Shown one piece after another: positions 25,744 to 34,082 of a stretch of 64,000 nucleotides of DNA. The notes beneath the pieces are model-generated. The model did no database searches, had not been told where the DNA came from, and saw only the letters and a program-made list of their open reading frames with translations. Every line of letters begins with the position of its first letter. The stretch's first letter is position 1. The DNA is taken from the NCBI RefSeq assembly GCF_000144605.1, contig NC_014375.1:1116001-1180000 (forward strand), in the 5' to 3' direction. Both the position numbers and the translations under genes were made by a program. This DNA comes from Brevundimonas subvibrioides ATCC 15264 (GTDB lineage: Bacteria > Pseudomonadota > Alphaproteobacteria > Caulobacterales > Caulobacteraceae).

Positions 25744-25855
25744 GGGCGGGCCGCTGTCACGTCAATCCGCACAGATGCACCTGCGGCAACGGAAGCGCCG
25801 CCCGTATCGCGAAATGGACCGGTCTGACCGCCTTCCAGATGGCGGTCTTCTGTCG

Positions 25856-26440
25856 TCAGAAGAAGCGTTCGCCAATGCGAATTGTGTCGCCCGGAGCGAC
25901 CTGTGTCGCTGTGGTCAGGGGATAGGCCTGCTCGAACGCCCCGTCTGCCCGCTTGATGTAGACCCGACGGGTGTCGGCCCGGTAGGTGAAGCCCTCGGCG
26001 GTGGCGACGGCGTTCAGGACCGTCAGGTTGGCGGTGTACGGATACTCGCCGGGTTTGTTGACCTCGCCGAGAATATAGAACGGCCGGTAGTTCAGAACCT
26101 CGGCATTGACGCGCGGCTCATTGATGAAGCCCTGACGCAGCGCCTGGGCGATGCTTTCCTGAAGCTGGGTTATGGTCAGGCCTTGCGCCTGCACCTCACC
26201 GATCAGGGGCAGGGAGATGCGGCCGGAACCGCCCACCGTGAACTCGCCTGTCAGGGCCTCCTCGCCAAACACATTGACCCGAACCTTGTCCGCCGGTCCC
26301 AGTCGGTATTCGGGCACGGTGCGCACCGCACCCTCCTGAAGAGCGACCGCGGGATCCACCGAGAGCGGAGCCTGGGCGCACCCGAAGATGGCAAAGGCGA
26401 TGGCGAGGCAAGCCAGCAAAGTCCGCAAGCCGATGAACAT
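25856..26440 (-). CDS. Short polysaccharide export (OPX/Wza-like) lipoprotein
   Basis: The 194-residue product has a lipoprotein signal (MFIGLRTLLACLAIAFAIFGC, lipobox AIFGC). A Poly_export domain (YRLGPADKVRVNVFGEEALTGEFTVGGSG, LPLIGEVQAQGLT) and a SLBB-like domain (FYILGEVNKPGEYPY...LNAVATAEGF) follow. It ends near residue 194 with RIGERFF and lacks the C-terminal helix that lets full-length Wza span the outer membrane. HfsD of Caulobacter is the closest named analogue. GGGGAG seven bases before the ATG at 26440 fixes the start. It is divergent from the rest of the export operon. Confidence 0.9.
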   Translation of the reverse strand: MFIGLRTLLACLAIAFAIFGCAQAPLSVDPAVALQEGAVRTVPEYRLGPADKVRVNVFGEEALTGEFTVGGSGRISLPLIGEVQAQGLTITQLQESIAQALRQGFINEPRVNAEVLNYRPFYILGEVNKPGEYPYTANLTVLNAVATAEGFTYRADTRRVYIKRADGAFEQAYPLTTATQVAPGDTIRIGERFF

Positions 26441-26658
26441 GGATCGCTCCCCGAGAGTTGAGGGCTCATCTACCCTATAATGCATCGCACAATCCAGAGG
26501 GTTCGCCGAACGGTGGTGCCGGTGATCGGAGAAAATCGGCTTTACTGACGTTAACCTTACCGGCATAGAAACCGCGTTGCTCAAGTCTTCAGCAACTGTG
26601 TCTGTAGAAGTGATATTACCAGCTGATCAGCATGATGCTCCCATGAAGAGGGGGCGTC

Positions 26659-27687
26659 ATGCTCAACAGTCAAACCATTGTCCGGATCGGGCCCATCGCG
26701 GCCGCTCTGGTGCTGGCGTGCCAGGCCGGCGTGGCACAGGCCGCGCCCGGCGAACGAAGTGAGGCCGCCCCGATCATGCGGATGAGCGCGCGCGCCGCGC
26801 CACCCGTGGCCTTTCTGGATGTTTGCGAACGCTCGCCGGCCGTGTGCGCGGTGCCGGGTGCCCCCATGCCAGATCTGGTAAAGGTTCGTGCCGCCGCCAT
26901 GGAGCGCTTCTGGGCCGACGCCTTTGCCCGGCGCGCCTCGGCACCCGCGGCTGGGGCGGCCGACGCCCGTTATGACTGGTCCCAAGTCTTTGCCGCCTCG
27001 CGGCGGACAGCGCCGTCCGCGCCGATCTTTCGCCTCGCGCGCCCCGAGCGGGGCCGGTCGGACGACGCCGTCCCGCCGCCGGTTGCTATGGCCGCGGTGC
27101 CAGCCCTCATCGCGGGTGCGAGCGAAATGGGAGCGATGGCGGCGGACGATGCGGCTGCCCCGGCCATCGAGACGGGGGGCGGGGCCCTGAGGGCGGGATG
27201 GACCGAGGCGGCTGGCGAGGTCGCGGACGACGGAGCCGAAGCGATCGTGACGGCCGAAACGGACGCCTCCCTCCTTGTTGCTCCCAGCGTGTTTGCTCTG
27301 GACCGGCGAGGTTGGACCGTCGTCAACGCCGTCAATCGACGGATCAACCGGTCGATCCGGCAGCTGGCGGATGTGCGTCAGTACGGGGTCGATGACTATT
27401 GGTCGGTGCCTGACGGGAACCGGGCTCGGGGTGACTGCGAGGATTATGTTCTGGCCAAACGCCAGGCGCTGATCGCCGAGGGCGTGCCGGCCAAGGCCTT
27501 GTCCATCGCCATCGTCGAGACCCGCTGGGGCGAAACCCATGCTGTGCTGCTCCTGGCGTCAGACCAGGGCGAATACGTTCTGGACAGCCTGACCCCCTGG
27601 GTGTCTCGCTGGGACCGCGTGGATTATGCCTGGCGTGAGCGTCAGCTGCCGGGCCAGCCCTTTGACTGGGTGGCGACCGCCCTCTAG
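26659..27687 (+). CDS. BTLCP transglutaminase-like cysteine protease (LapG-related)
   Basis: The 342-residue exported protein has a signal peptide ending near residue 28 (AQA|APGE). An Ala-rich, low-complexity stretch (about 90-215) precedes the C-terminal BTLCP catalytic core (about 220-342): VNRRINRSIRQLADVRQYG, Cys in GDCEDYVLAKR, His in RWGETHAVLL, Asp in YVLDSLTPWV. The N-terminal part contains FLDVCERSPAVCAV, as in the family. BTLCP proteins include LapG, which cuts surface adhesins in the periplasm. The long insertion is unusual. It starts an operon divergent from the OPX gene. Confidence 0.9.
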   Translation: MLNSQTIVRIGPIAAALVLACQAGVAQAAPGERSEAAPIMRMSARAAPPVAFLDVCERSPAVCAVPGAPMPDLVKVRAAAMERFWADAFARRASAPAAGAADARYDWSQVFAASRRTAPSAPIFRLARPERGRSDDAVPPPVAMAAVPALIAGASEMGAMAADDAAAPAIETGGGALRAGWTEAAGEVADDGAEAIVTAETDASLLVAPSVFALDRRGWTVVNAVNRRINRSIRQLADVRQYGVDDYWSVPDGNRARGDCEDYVLAKRQALIAEGVPAKALSIAIVETRWGETHAVLLLASDQGEYVLDSLTPWVSRWDRVDYAWRERQLPGQPFDWVATAL

Positions 27688-27711
27688 TCACCTGGCCCGG
27701 AGGTTCTGCCC

Positions 27712-28269
27712 ATGTCCGCTCGCCAGATCTATCGTTTCCGGCTAGCAGGCGCGGTCGTGCTGGCGACCGCGACGCTCGTCGTTGCCGGGGCGTTCGCCGT
27801 CTCCCTGAGTTCTCCCAACGAAAGCCTCGCCGACCGGATCCCGCTCGTAGCCGTATCGGAGGGCCGTGCCGAAGCGGCGGCAGAGGTGCAACCCCCGAGC
27901 CTCGACAAGGTCCGCGCAGAAACCCTGAAGACATTGCGCCAGAAGCCGGGCGACGCCGCCGCGTGGGGACGATTGGCCTGGATTGCCGACCGGCAAGGGC
28001 GCGTGGCGGATGCCCTTGTGGCCCTCGACCGGACCTATGTGGTCGCGCCCTATGGGCCGGACATTACGGCCTGGAGACTGCGGTTTGCTTACGGCCGCTG
28101 GGCCGCGCTCACGCCGGACCTGCGGCGCCAGGCGACCGCGGAGCTGCGGGTCGCGATCCGTGATCGACCGGGGGTTGTCTATGCCGCGGAGCGGGAGATC
28201 ACCGACCCCGCCGGTCGGCTCGCCTTCGCCCTCACACGGCAAGCGGTCATTGCTGAACCGGATAAGTGA
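27712..28269 (+). CDS. TPR-like membrane-anchored protein of the EPS locus
   Basis: The 185-residue protein has one N-terminal TM/signal anchor (RLAGAVVLATATLVVAGAFAVSL, about 11-33). The rest is helical, with a single tetratricopeptide-like unit (LRQKPGDAAAWGRLAWIADRQGRVADALVALDRTYVVAP). Such short TPR proteins accompany exopolysaccharide polymerase/export genes and may hold complexes together at the inner membrane. It starts 24 bases after the BTLCP gene. No enzyme motif is seen. Its stop codon lies at the left arm of a long inverted repeat. Confidence 0.65.
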   Translation: MSARQIYRFRLAGAVVLATATLVVAGAFAVSLSSPNESLADRIPLVAVSEGRAEAAAEVQPPSLDKVRAETLKTLRQKPGDAAAWGRLAWIADRQGRVADALVALDRTYVVAPYGPDITAWRLRFAYGRWAALTPDLRRQATAELRVAIRDRPGVVYAAEREITDPAGRLAFALTRQAVIAEPDK

Positions 28270-28324
28270 CGCTCGTTGGGGTGTTTTGGATCACAAACAT
28301 GCCGAAAGCGTAGCCGAGCGTCAC
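28266..28324. repeat. 10-base inverted repeat around the end of the TPR-like gene
   Basis: GTGACGCTCG (28266-28275) and CGAGCGTCAC (28315-28324) are perfect reverse complements separated by 39 bases. The left arm includes the TGA stop of the TPR-like gene. There is no T-run after the right arm, so this is not a standard terminator; it could be a weak attenuator or a processing hairpin. Confidence 0.5.
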
Positions 28325-28439
28325 TCAATCAGCACACCGGACGTCAAAAAACGCTGACTCTCGACCATGGAGGAAGCCAAGCTTTGCTTTTGCTGCTCTG
28401 CAATGTAAACGCTTGGTTCATCTTTCAGGAGGGCTTTCC

Positions 28440-28916
28440 ATGTTGAAGACGACGTTTCTTGGTGCGGTCTGCCGTGCTGCGGTCGCCCTCGGCGTGCTGT
28501 CGACCGCCGCCGTTGTTCCCGTCGTGGCACAGGCTGCCGTGCAGGACGCAACTGCAGCGTTGACCGCCAGCCTTCAGGCGGCGATCGTTCAGGCTCAGGC
28601 CGAGGCAGCCGCTTCCGGCGCGTCGGACCCTGCCGCGGTCATCCAGGCTGCCATCCAGGCTGTCGTCGCCAGCAGTGGTCAGTCGCCGGCGGTTGTCGCC
28701 CAGGCTCTGGCTGCAGCCCGCGCGAACCTAACGGCTAACGGCCAGCTATCGCCCGCTGCCGCCGCAGCCGTTGGTAATGTCCAGTCAGTCGTCTCGGCCT
28801 CGAACCCGGGCGGGGCTCCCGCCTCCGGCGGACAGACCGGCGGCGCGCCTCTGGGCGCTCCCGCGTCGTCGGGCGGCGGCGGTGGTGGCGGTTCGGATTA
28901 TCGTCCGGCGACCTGA
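28440..28916 (+). CDS. Ala-rich, Gly-tailed small exported protein of unknown function
   Basis: The 158-residue product has a signal peptide (about 1-32, VVPVVAQA). An Ala-rich helical region (about 33-120, with VQDATAALTASLQAAIVQ, AQAEAAASGAS, VAQALAAARANL) and a flexible C-terminal tail rich in Gly, Ser and Pro (GGGGGGGSDYRPAT) follow. I know no matching family. AGGAGG precedes the ATG at seven bases. Its place between the BTLCP protease and the beta-barrel gene suggests a periplasmic or surface role in polysaccharide export or attachment; this is inferred from context only. Confidence 0.75.
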   Translation: MLKTTFLGAVCRAAVALGVLSTAAVVPVVAQAAVQDATAALTASLQAAIVQAQAEAAASGASDPAAVIQAAIQAVVASSGQSPAVVAQALAAARANLTANGQLSPAAAAAVGNVQSVVSASNPGGAPASGGQTGGAPLGAPASSGGGGGGGSDYRPAT

Positions 28917-28976
28917 CGGCCGGCGTTTCACTGCGATTGAATAACGGGGTCGGCCAGTTCGCCCCACGGGGGATCT

Positions 28977-30287
28977 ATGTCCAATCTTAAGACGCGTCTG
29001 GCCTGTATGATTGCCCTGAGCGCTTCTGCGGTTGCCGGCGCTGCACATGCCCAGTCGACAACGGGATCGCTCAACCAGGCCGCGGCCCAGTCTGGCGACC
29101 TCTTCGCTCGCGACCGGAGTATCCCGGTCCGGGATCGGCCGCGGCCCGACTACGAGGCCCTGGGGATGCCGGTCGGGACCTTCACCGCCTTCCCCAGCGT
29201 GCAGATCGACGCCGAGTACACCGACAATGTCTTTGCGGTGTCGAACGGAGCGGACGGTGACTGGATCGTTCACGTCAAGCCGGAAGTTCAGCTTGAGTCC
29301 GGCTGGTCGCGCCACGCCCTGGCGGCCTACGCCCGCGCCGACATCGCGCGCTACCAGGATTTCAGCAACGAGAACTTCGAAGACTACGGGGTGGGGGCTT
29401 CTGGCCGGCTGGACTTCACCCGTGCGGCCAACCTTGCGGGTGGTGTAGATTACGCCAGCGTCACGGAGCCTCGGACCTCTTCCAATGCGCCGGCGTCCAC
29501 GCGCGAACCGATCCAGTACGAACTGACGTCCGGGTTCGTCGCGGGAACGCGGGTCGGGGGGCGGGTCAAGCTGTCGGGGCGGGCCGACATTCGCGAATAC
29601 AACTATGAAGACGGCCTGACGCTTGGCGGGGTCGTTGTCGATCAGGACAATCGGGACCGGACCATTACCAGCCTGACGGCGCGGGGCGACTATGCGGTCA
29701 GCCCTGCGACGGCCGTCTTCGCTCAGGTGACAGGGAACAAGCGCGACTACGACACAGCCACGTCGGTTCTGCTTCCTGCGCGCGATTCCGACGGTTACGA
29801 GTTCCTCGCGGGCGCCAACTTCGAGCTTGGTGCCGTGGCGCGCGGCGAGGTCGCCGTGGGTTATATTTCTCAAACCTTCGATGCCGCCGCCTATGACGAG
29901 ATCAGCGGTTTCGGGACGCGGGCCCAACTGGAGTGGTTCCCCACCCAGCTAACGACGGTAACCGGCACCGCGTCGCGAACCATCGAGGATGCAGGTATCG
30001 CCGGCTCGGGCGGTTATCTGTCGTCGGCGGTCGGTGTGCGGGTCGACCACGAGCTTCTTCGCAACGTCCTCCTGAACGCGAACCTGACGTATTCCCAGGA
30101 CGAGTACGAAGGCATCGATCGCAACGACGATCGGCTGCAGGTGTCGGCTGGCGGGACCTATCTGGTCAATCGAAACCTGGGCGTAACACTGTCGGCCAGC
30201 CATTTCGAGCAGGCGTCGGACGGCGTGGCCGGTGGCAGCGACTTCGATGTGAACCGGGTAAGCCTATCCCTGGTCGCGCAATTCTAG
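28977..30287 (+). CDS. Outer-membrane beta-barrel protein of the EPS locus
   Basis: The 436-residue protein has a signal peptide (LACMIALSASAVAGAAHA|QS). A predicted multi-stranded barrel follows, with repeated alternating hydrophobic and polar strands (SVQIDAEYTDNVFAVS, AALAAYARADIARYQ, GVGASGRLDFTRAANLAGGVDYA, VRVDHELLRNVLLNANLTYSQ) and the C-terminal aromatic signature VSLSLVAQF. It resembles the BBP2-like outer-membrane proteins common in EPS loci. GGGGGATCT precedes the ATG. It lies in the same operon as Wzz/BY-kinase and may form the outer-membrane pore used by the short OPX protein. Confidence 0.82.
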   Translation: MSNLKTRLACMIALSASAVAGAAHAQSTTGSLNQAAAQSGDLFARDRSIPVRDRPRPDYEALGMPVGTFTAFPSVQIDAEYTDNVFAVSNGADGDWIVHVKPEVQLESGWSRHALAAYARADIARYQDFSNENFEDYGVGASGRLDFTRAANLAGGVDYASVTEPRTSSNAPASTREPIQYELTSGFVAGTRVGGRVKLSGRADIREYNYEDGLTLGGVVVDQDNRDRTITSLTARGDYAVSPATAVFAQVTGNKRDYDTATSVLLPARDSDGYEFLAGANFELGAVARGEVAVGYISQTFDAAAYDEISGFGTRAQLEWFPTQLTTVTGTASRTIEDAGIAGSGGYLSSAVGVRVDHELLRNVLLNANLTYSQDEYEGIDRNDDRLQVSAGGTYLVNRNLGVTLSASHFEQASDGVAGGSDFDVNRVSLSLVAQF

Positions 30288-30327
30288 GGGTGGGACGCCA
30301 TCCCGACCGTGTACGCTTGAGAGTGCG

Positions 30328-32583
30328 ATGAACAATCTGATGCCCATTCGCGCTCCCGGCGCTCGTCCGGCCCAATCCGGTGACATGGACGGCGCGGCTC
30401 CAGAGGGAGTCGATCTGCAGCGCTTGATTGCCCTGTTCCGGCGTCGACTGCCGCTGTTTCTGGCTGTCGGCCTGGTGGTCATGGTGGGGGCAGTGATCGT
30501 CACGGTGCGCTCCACGCCGCTTTACACCGCCACCTCCAGCCTGATGATCAACACCCGGACCGAGACCGTGGTCGACGCTCAGGCGGTGTTGTCCGGACTG
30601 TCGGCGGACACCGGCGTGGTCGATACAGAGATCGAGATCCTGAAGTCGCGCCAACTCGCCCAGCGCGTGGTCGAAACTCTCAAGCTCGAAGACGACGCTG
30701 AGTTCAACCCCGCCCTCGCCGAGCCCGGGCCGATCGCCTCGGTCGTCGGCGGCATCGGCACCCTGTTCGGGGCCGCAGCACCCGACGCCGCGCGCGCTCA
30801 GCTGACTGCGGTCCAGGCCCAGAAACAGAAAGAACGGGTCGTCGACAATGTACTGGGCCGCCTGTCGGTCCGGCGCTCAGGGCTGACCTATGTGATGAAT
30901 GTCGGTTTCACTTCGAGGGATCCAGCCAAGGCGGCACGCATCGCCAATACTTTCGCTGAGCGGTATCTGCTGGAGCAGCTCGAGGCCAAGTTCGATGCAA
31001 CCCGTCAGGCCAACAGCTGGCTGAACACCCGGTTGGGCGAACTGCGCGGCGAAGTGCAGCAGGCGGAGGCAGCCGTCGAACAATATCGCACAGCCAACAA
31101 CCTTCTCAGCGCGTCGGGTGCCACTCTGACCGAGCAGGAAATTTCGACCTACAACCAGCAACTGGCGACAGTTCGCGCGACCCAGGCCGAGGCTGAGGCG
31201 CGTCTGCGTACGGCGCGCGCGCAGTTGTCCGCCGGATCGAACGGCGACGACGTCGGCGAGGCGCTCGGCTCGCAAGTGGTGCAGCAGCTGCGGGCCCAGC
31301 GCGCCGAGGTGTCCGGCCGCGTGGCCGATCTGACCAGCCGCTACGGACCGCGCCATCCGGACATGCTGCGGGCTGAGCGGGAGCTGGCCGACATCGACGC
31401 GCAGATCCAGGCCGAGATTCGCCGGATCATCTCCAACCTCGAAGCTCAGGTGCAGGTTGCGCGCGAGCGTACGGGTTCCATGGCGGGAAGCCTCGGCTCT
31501 GCCCGTGGCACCTTGGCGGCCAACAATGCGGCCGGCGTTCGGCTGAACGAACTTCAACGCAATGCGGAATCGGTCAAGACCCTCTATGAGAGCTTCCTGG
31601 GTCGCTTTCAGGAAACCTCCGGTTCCGAAGGAATCGAGGAGTCCGACGCCCGTATCGTGTCGCCCGCCGCGATCCCGACGCGGGCCAGTTCTCCCAATGT
31701 GCCGCTCAATCTGACGCTCGGTCTTGTCCTGGCCATGGGGGCCGGCTTCGCCGCAGTTGTTCTGGCCATCATGCTCGACACCGGCATCATCACGGGCGAA
31801 GACATCGAGCACAAGTTCGGCCTGCCCCACCTGGGCTCGGTGCCGCTGCTGTCTTCGGTCGCCGATCCGCAGGACCGTGACGAAACACCGGCGGACTACA
31901 TCATACAGAAGCCGCTTTCGAGCTTCGCCGAGGCGGTACGGGCCATGCGCGCCTCCATCCTGTTCTCCCGGATCGGTCACACCATCCAGGTCATCACCCT
32001 GACCTCGGCCCTTCCCTCAGAAGGCAAAACCACGACGGCGCTCTGCCTGGCCCGGGTCGCCGCCCAGTCTGGGCTGAGGGTTATTCTGGTCGATTGCGAT
32101 CTGCGCCGTCGCAACGTCAATCGGCTACTGGGCGTGGAGCCCGAGTCGGGGCTTGTCGAGGTCCTGAACCGTACCGTCAGCCTGGATCAGGCCACGCTGC
32201 TCGACGAGCCCTCGGGTGCACGGATTCTTCCCCTGGCCAAGAACAGCTTCACACCCAAGGACGTGTTCGGAACTGCTGCCATGGATGAACTGTTGGTGCA
32301 TCTACGCGCCCAGTTTGATCTCGTGATCCTCGACACCGCGCCAGTGCTGGCGGTCTCCGACACGCGTCTGGTGGCGGCCAAGTCGGATGCCGTCGTCTTC
32401 CTGGCCCGTTGGCGCAAGACGCCCGAGAAGGCGATTTCAGCGAGCATCCGCATCCTCGAGCAGTCCGGAGCCCATATCGCGGGCGTGGGTATGACCCAGG
32501 TCGATATGAAGGCCCAGGCCCGCTACGGCTATGGCGACGCAGGCTACTACTACGGCGACTACAAGAAATACTACGCGGCCTGA
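30328..32583 (+). CDS. Polysaccharide co-polymerase / BY-kinase (GumC/ExoP/Wzc-like)
   Basis: The 751-residue inner-membrane protein has a Wzz domain (TM1 about 48-66), a long periplasmic coiled coil (about 200-420) and TM2 near residue 460. A cytoplasmic tyrosine kinase domain follows with Walker A SALPSEGKTTTALCLA, Walker A' VILVDCDLRRRNVNRLLG and Walker B FDLVILDTAPVLAVSDTRLV, then a Tyr-rich tail (YGYGDAGYYYGDYKKYYAA) whose autophosphorylation controls oligomerisation. It sets chain length and pairs with OPX and barrel for export. It lies 40 bases after the barrel gene and 4 bases before the polymerase gene. Confidence 0.93.
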   Translation: MNNLMPIRAPGARPAQSGDMDGAAPEGVDLQRLIALFRRRLPLFLAVGLVVMVGAVIVTVRSTPLYTATSSLMINTRTETVVDAQAVLSGLSADTGVVDTEIEILKSRQLAQRVVETLKLEDDAEFNPALAEPGPIASVVGGIGTLFGAAAPDAARAQLTAVQAQKQKERVVDNVLGRLSVRRSGLTYVMNVGFTSRDPAKAARIANTFAERYLLEQLEAKFDATRQANSWLNTRLGELRGEVQQAEAAVEQYRTANNLLSASGATLTEQEISTYNQQLATVRATQAEAEARLRTARAQLSAGSNGDDVGEALGSQVVQQLRAQRAEVSGRVADLTSRYGPRHPDMLRAERELADIDAQIQAEIRRIISNLEAQVQVARERTGSMAGSLGSARGTLAANNAAGVRLNELQRNAESVKTLYESFLGRFQETSGSEGIEESDARIVSPAAIPTRASSPNVPLNLTLGLVLAMGAGFAAVVLAIMLDTGIITGEDIEHKFGLPHLGSVPLLSSVADPQDRDETPADYIIQKPLSSFAEAVRAMRASILFSRIGHTIQVITLTSALPSEGKTTTALCLARVAAQSGLRVILVDCDLRRRNVNRLLGVEPESGLVEVLNRTVSLDQATLLDEPSGARILPLAKNSFTPKDVFGTAAMDELLVHLRAQFDLVILDTAPVLAVSDTRLVAAKSDAVVFLARWRKTPEKAISASIRILEQSGAHIAGVGMTQVDMKAQARYGYGDAGYYYGDYKKYYAA

Positions 32584-32587
32584 TCCG

Positions 32588-33958
32588 ATGAGCGCTCCGG
32601 TCGTGGAGACCCGTCGCCGGCGCAGCTCCTCGTTCGGCCCGAGCGGGGCCCGTGGAGCGCGCGTGTCACTGGGGACGCGCGCGGGCTTGGCCGTGTTGCC
32701 AGTGCTTTTCTGTCTGGCCCATCTCGCGTTCGGAGCAAACCAGCCGGCTGCCGCGCTTTGGTTGTCGGCCATGTTCGCCGTCTCGCTGGCCGTGGTCTTG
32801 TTTACGCGTCTTCGTGCCGGACTTCATGACGTGACGCCCGTCTGGCCCCTGGCGGGGCTCTTCTTGATTATCCTTGGCGTCGGTCTCCTGAGCCTGACCC
32901 CTTGGGGACTGGGTGGGCCCCATCCGATCTGGGCCTGGGCCGGGATCGCTCCTGGATCGCTGACCATCGATCGCAGCGCGACCCTCATCGAGCTGGTCAA
33001 GCTCCTGGCCTTTGCCTGTGTGTTTCTCGTGGGTGCACTCCAGGGGGTCGGCCGCGATCGCGCCCAAGCGACAGTCGAAGCCGTGGTCTGGGCCGGCGGC
33101 GTCTATGCGGCGATCTCCCTGCTGGCCTTCTTGTCAGGAGCCCAGGTCGCTCAGGGAGGCGGACGCCTCTCGGGTGGATTCATGAGCTTCAACAATGGGG
33201 CCACCGTCTTCGGCGTCCTGACGGTCCTTGGGTTGGCGGTGTTTCTGCGGGCGTGGCGCCGAAAGAGCGGAGTGGGGTTCTCACAACGTGTCACCGCCGT
33301 CGCCGCACCCCTGGCCTGTCTGGCCCTGACGACCGTCTGCCTGCTTTTGACCGCATCGCGAATGGGGGTCGTGTCCACCTTGTCGGGTGTGGCGGTCCTC
33401 CTCGTTTGGGAACTGGGATCGGCATCCAGGGGGCGTATGGCGATCGGTATAGCCGCTCTGCTTCTATTGGGTTTGGCCGGCGGCCTGGCGATAGGGGGGA
33501 ACAGCTTGCTATGGACCCGCGTGGGCAGTCTCGATGGCGATGTGGATGTGCGCGCCCAGATATTTTCGGTGCATTGGGACGCGTTCCTGGCTTCGCCTCT
33601 GTTTGGGTACGGGCTCGGCAGTTTCGACACCGTGAATGTTCAGGCCATGACGTCGGACTCTGCCACCGCCTTGTGGCCGATACGTGCGACGCACAACGTC
33701 TACCTGCAATGGCTGGAGGAGGCCGGACTGATCGGGGCCATGCCCATGTTCGCCTTGATGGCCGTCGTCCTTGGCTTCGCCTTGCGCCGGGGGTTTGGGG
33801 GGCGGGCACGAACCTTGCAGCACGGGCTCCTATGCGCCAATCTTGTCATTCTCCTGCACGGCCTGACCGACTATGCCCTTCAGGTCCCATCGATCGCAGG
33901 CTTCTGGGCCTTTCTTCTTGGGCTGCAGTTCGCATTCGGACAGGGAAGGGGGGCGTGA
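32588..33958 (+). CDS. Wzy-like/O-antigen ligase-family polymerase
   Basis: The 456-residue membrane protein has ten to twelve hydrophobic helices from about residue 28 onward and a long periplasmic loop before the last helices (WDAFLASPLFGYGLGSFDTVNVQ...ATHNVYLQWLEEAGLIG). The HNxYLxxLxExGxxG pattern is typical of the Wzy_C/O-antigen ligase family. The start at 32588 lies four bases after the BY-kinase stop. It would join lipid-linked repeats into polymer in the periplasm for the first exopolysaccharide module. Confidence 0.88.
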   Translation: MSAPVVETRRRRSSSFGPSGARGARVSLGTRAGLAVLPVLFCLAHLAFGANQPAAALWLSAMFAVSLAVVLFTRLRAGLHDVTPVWPLAGLFLIILGVGLLSLTPWGLGGPHPIWAWAGIAPGSLTIDRSATLIELVKLLAFACVFLVGALQGVGRDRAQATVEAVVWAGGVYAAISLLAFLSGAQVAQGGGRLSGGFMSFNNGATVFGVLTVLGLAVFLRAWRRKSGVGFSQRVTAVAAPLACLALTTVCLLLTASRMGVVSTLSGVAVLLVWELGSASRGRMAIGIAALLLLGLAGGLAIGGNSLLWTRVGSLDGDVDVRAQIFSVHWDAFLASPLFGYGLGSFDTVNVQAMTSDSATALWPIRATHNVYLQWLEEAGLIGAMPMFALMAVVLGFALRRGFGGRARTLQHGLLCANLVILLHGLTDYALQVPSIAGFWAFLLGLQFAFGQGRGA

Positions 33959-34082
33959 TGGCAACATGCTTTGGTATGTCCCGCTTTGAGAGCCCGCCGC
34001 TGACCCGTGTGGCCCCGCATTACGCTTGGCCGGGCCTCAAGGTCCTCGGAACATCTCCGTCGCCAAGCGGCAAGGCTTCGTC

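Noticed and set aside
25826..25847. Hairpin GACCGCC...GGCGGTC after the OPX gene as terminator
   Set aside because: It lacks a T-run on the minus strand and could be chance in GC-rich DNA.
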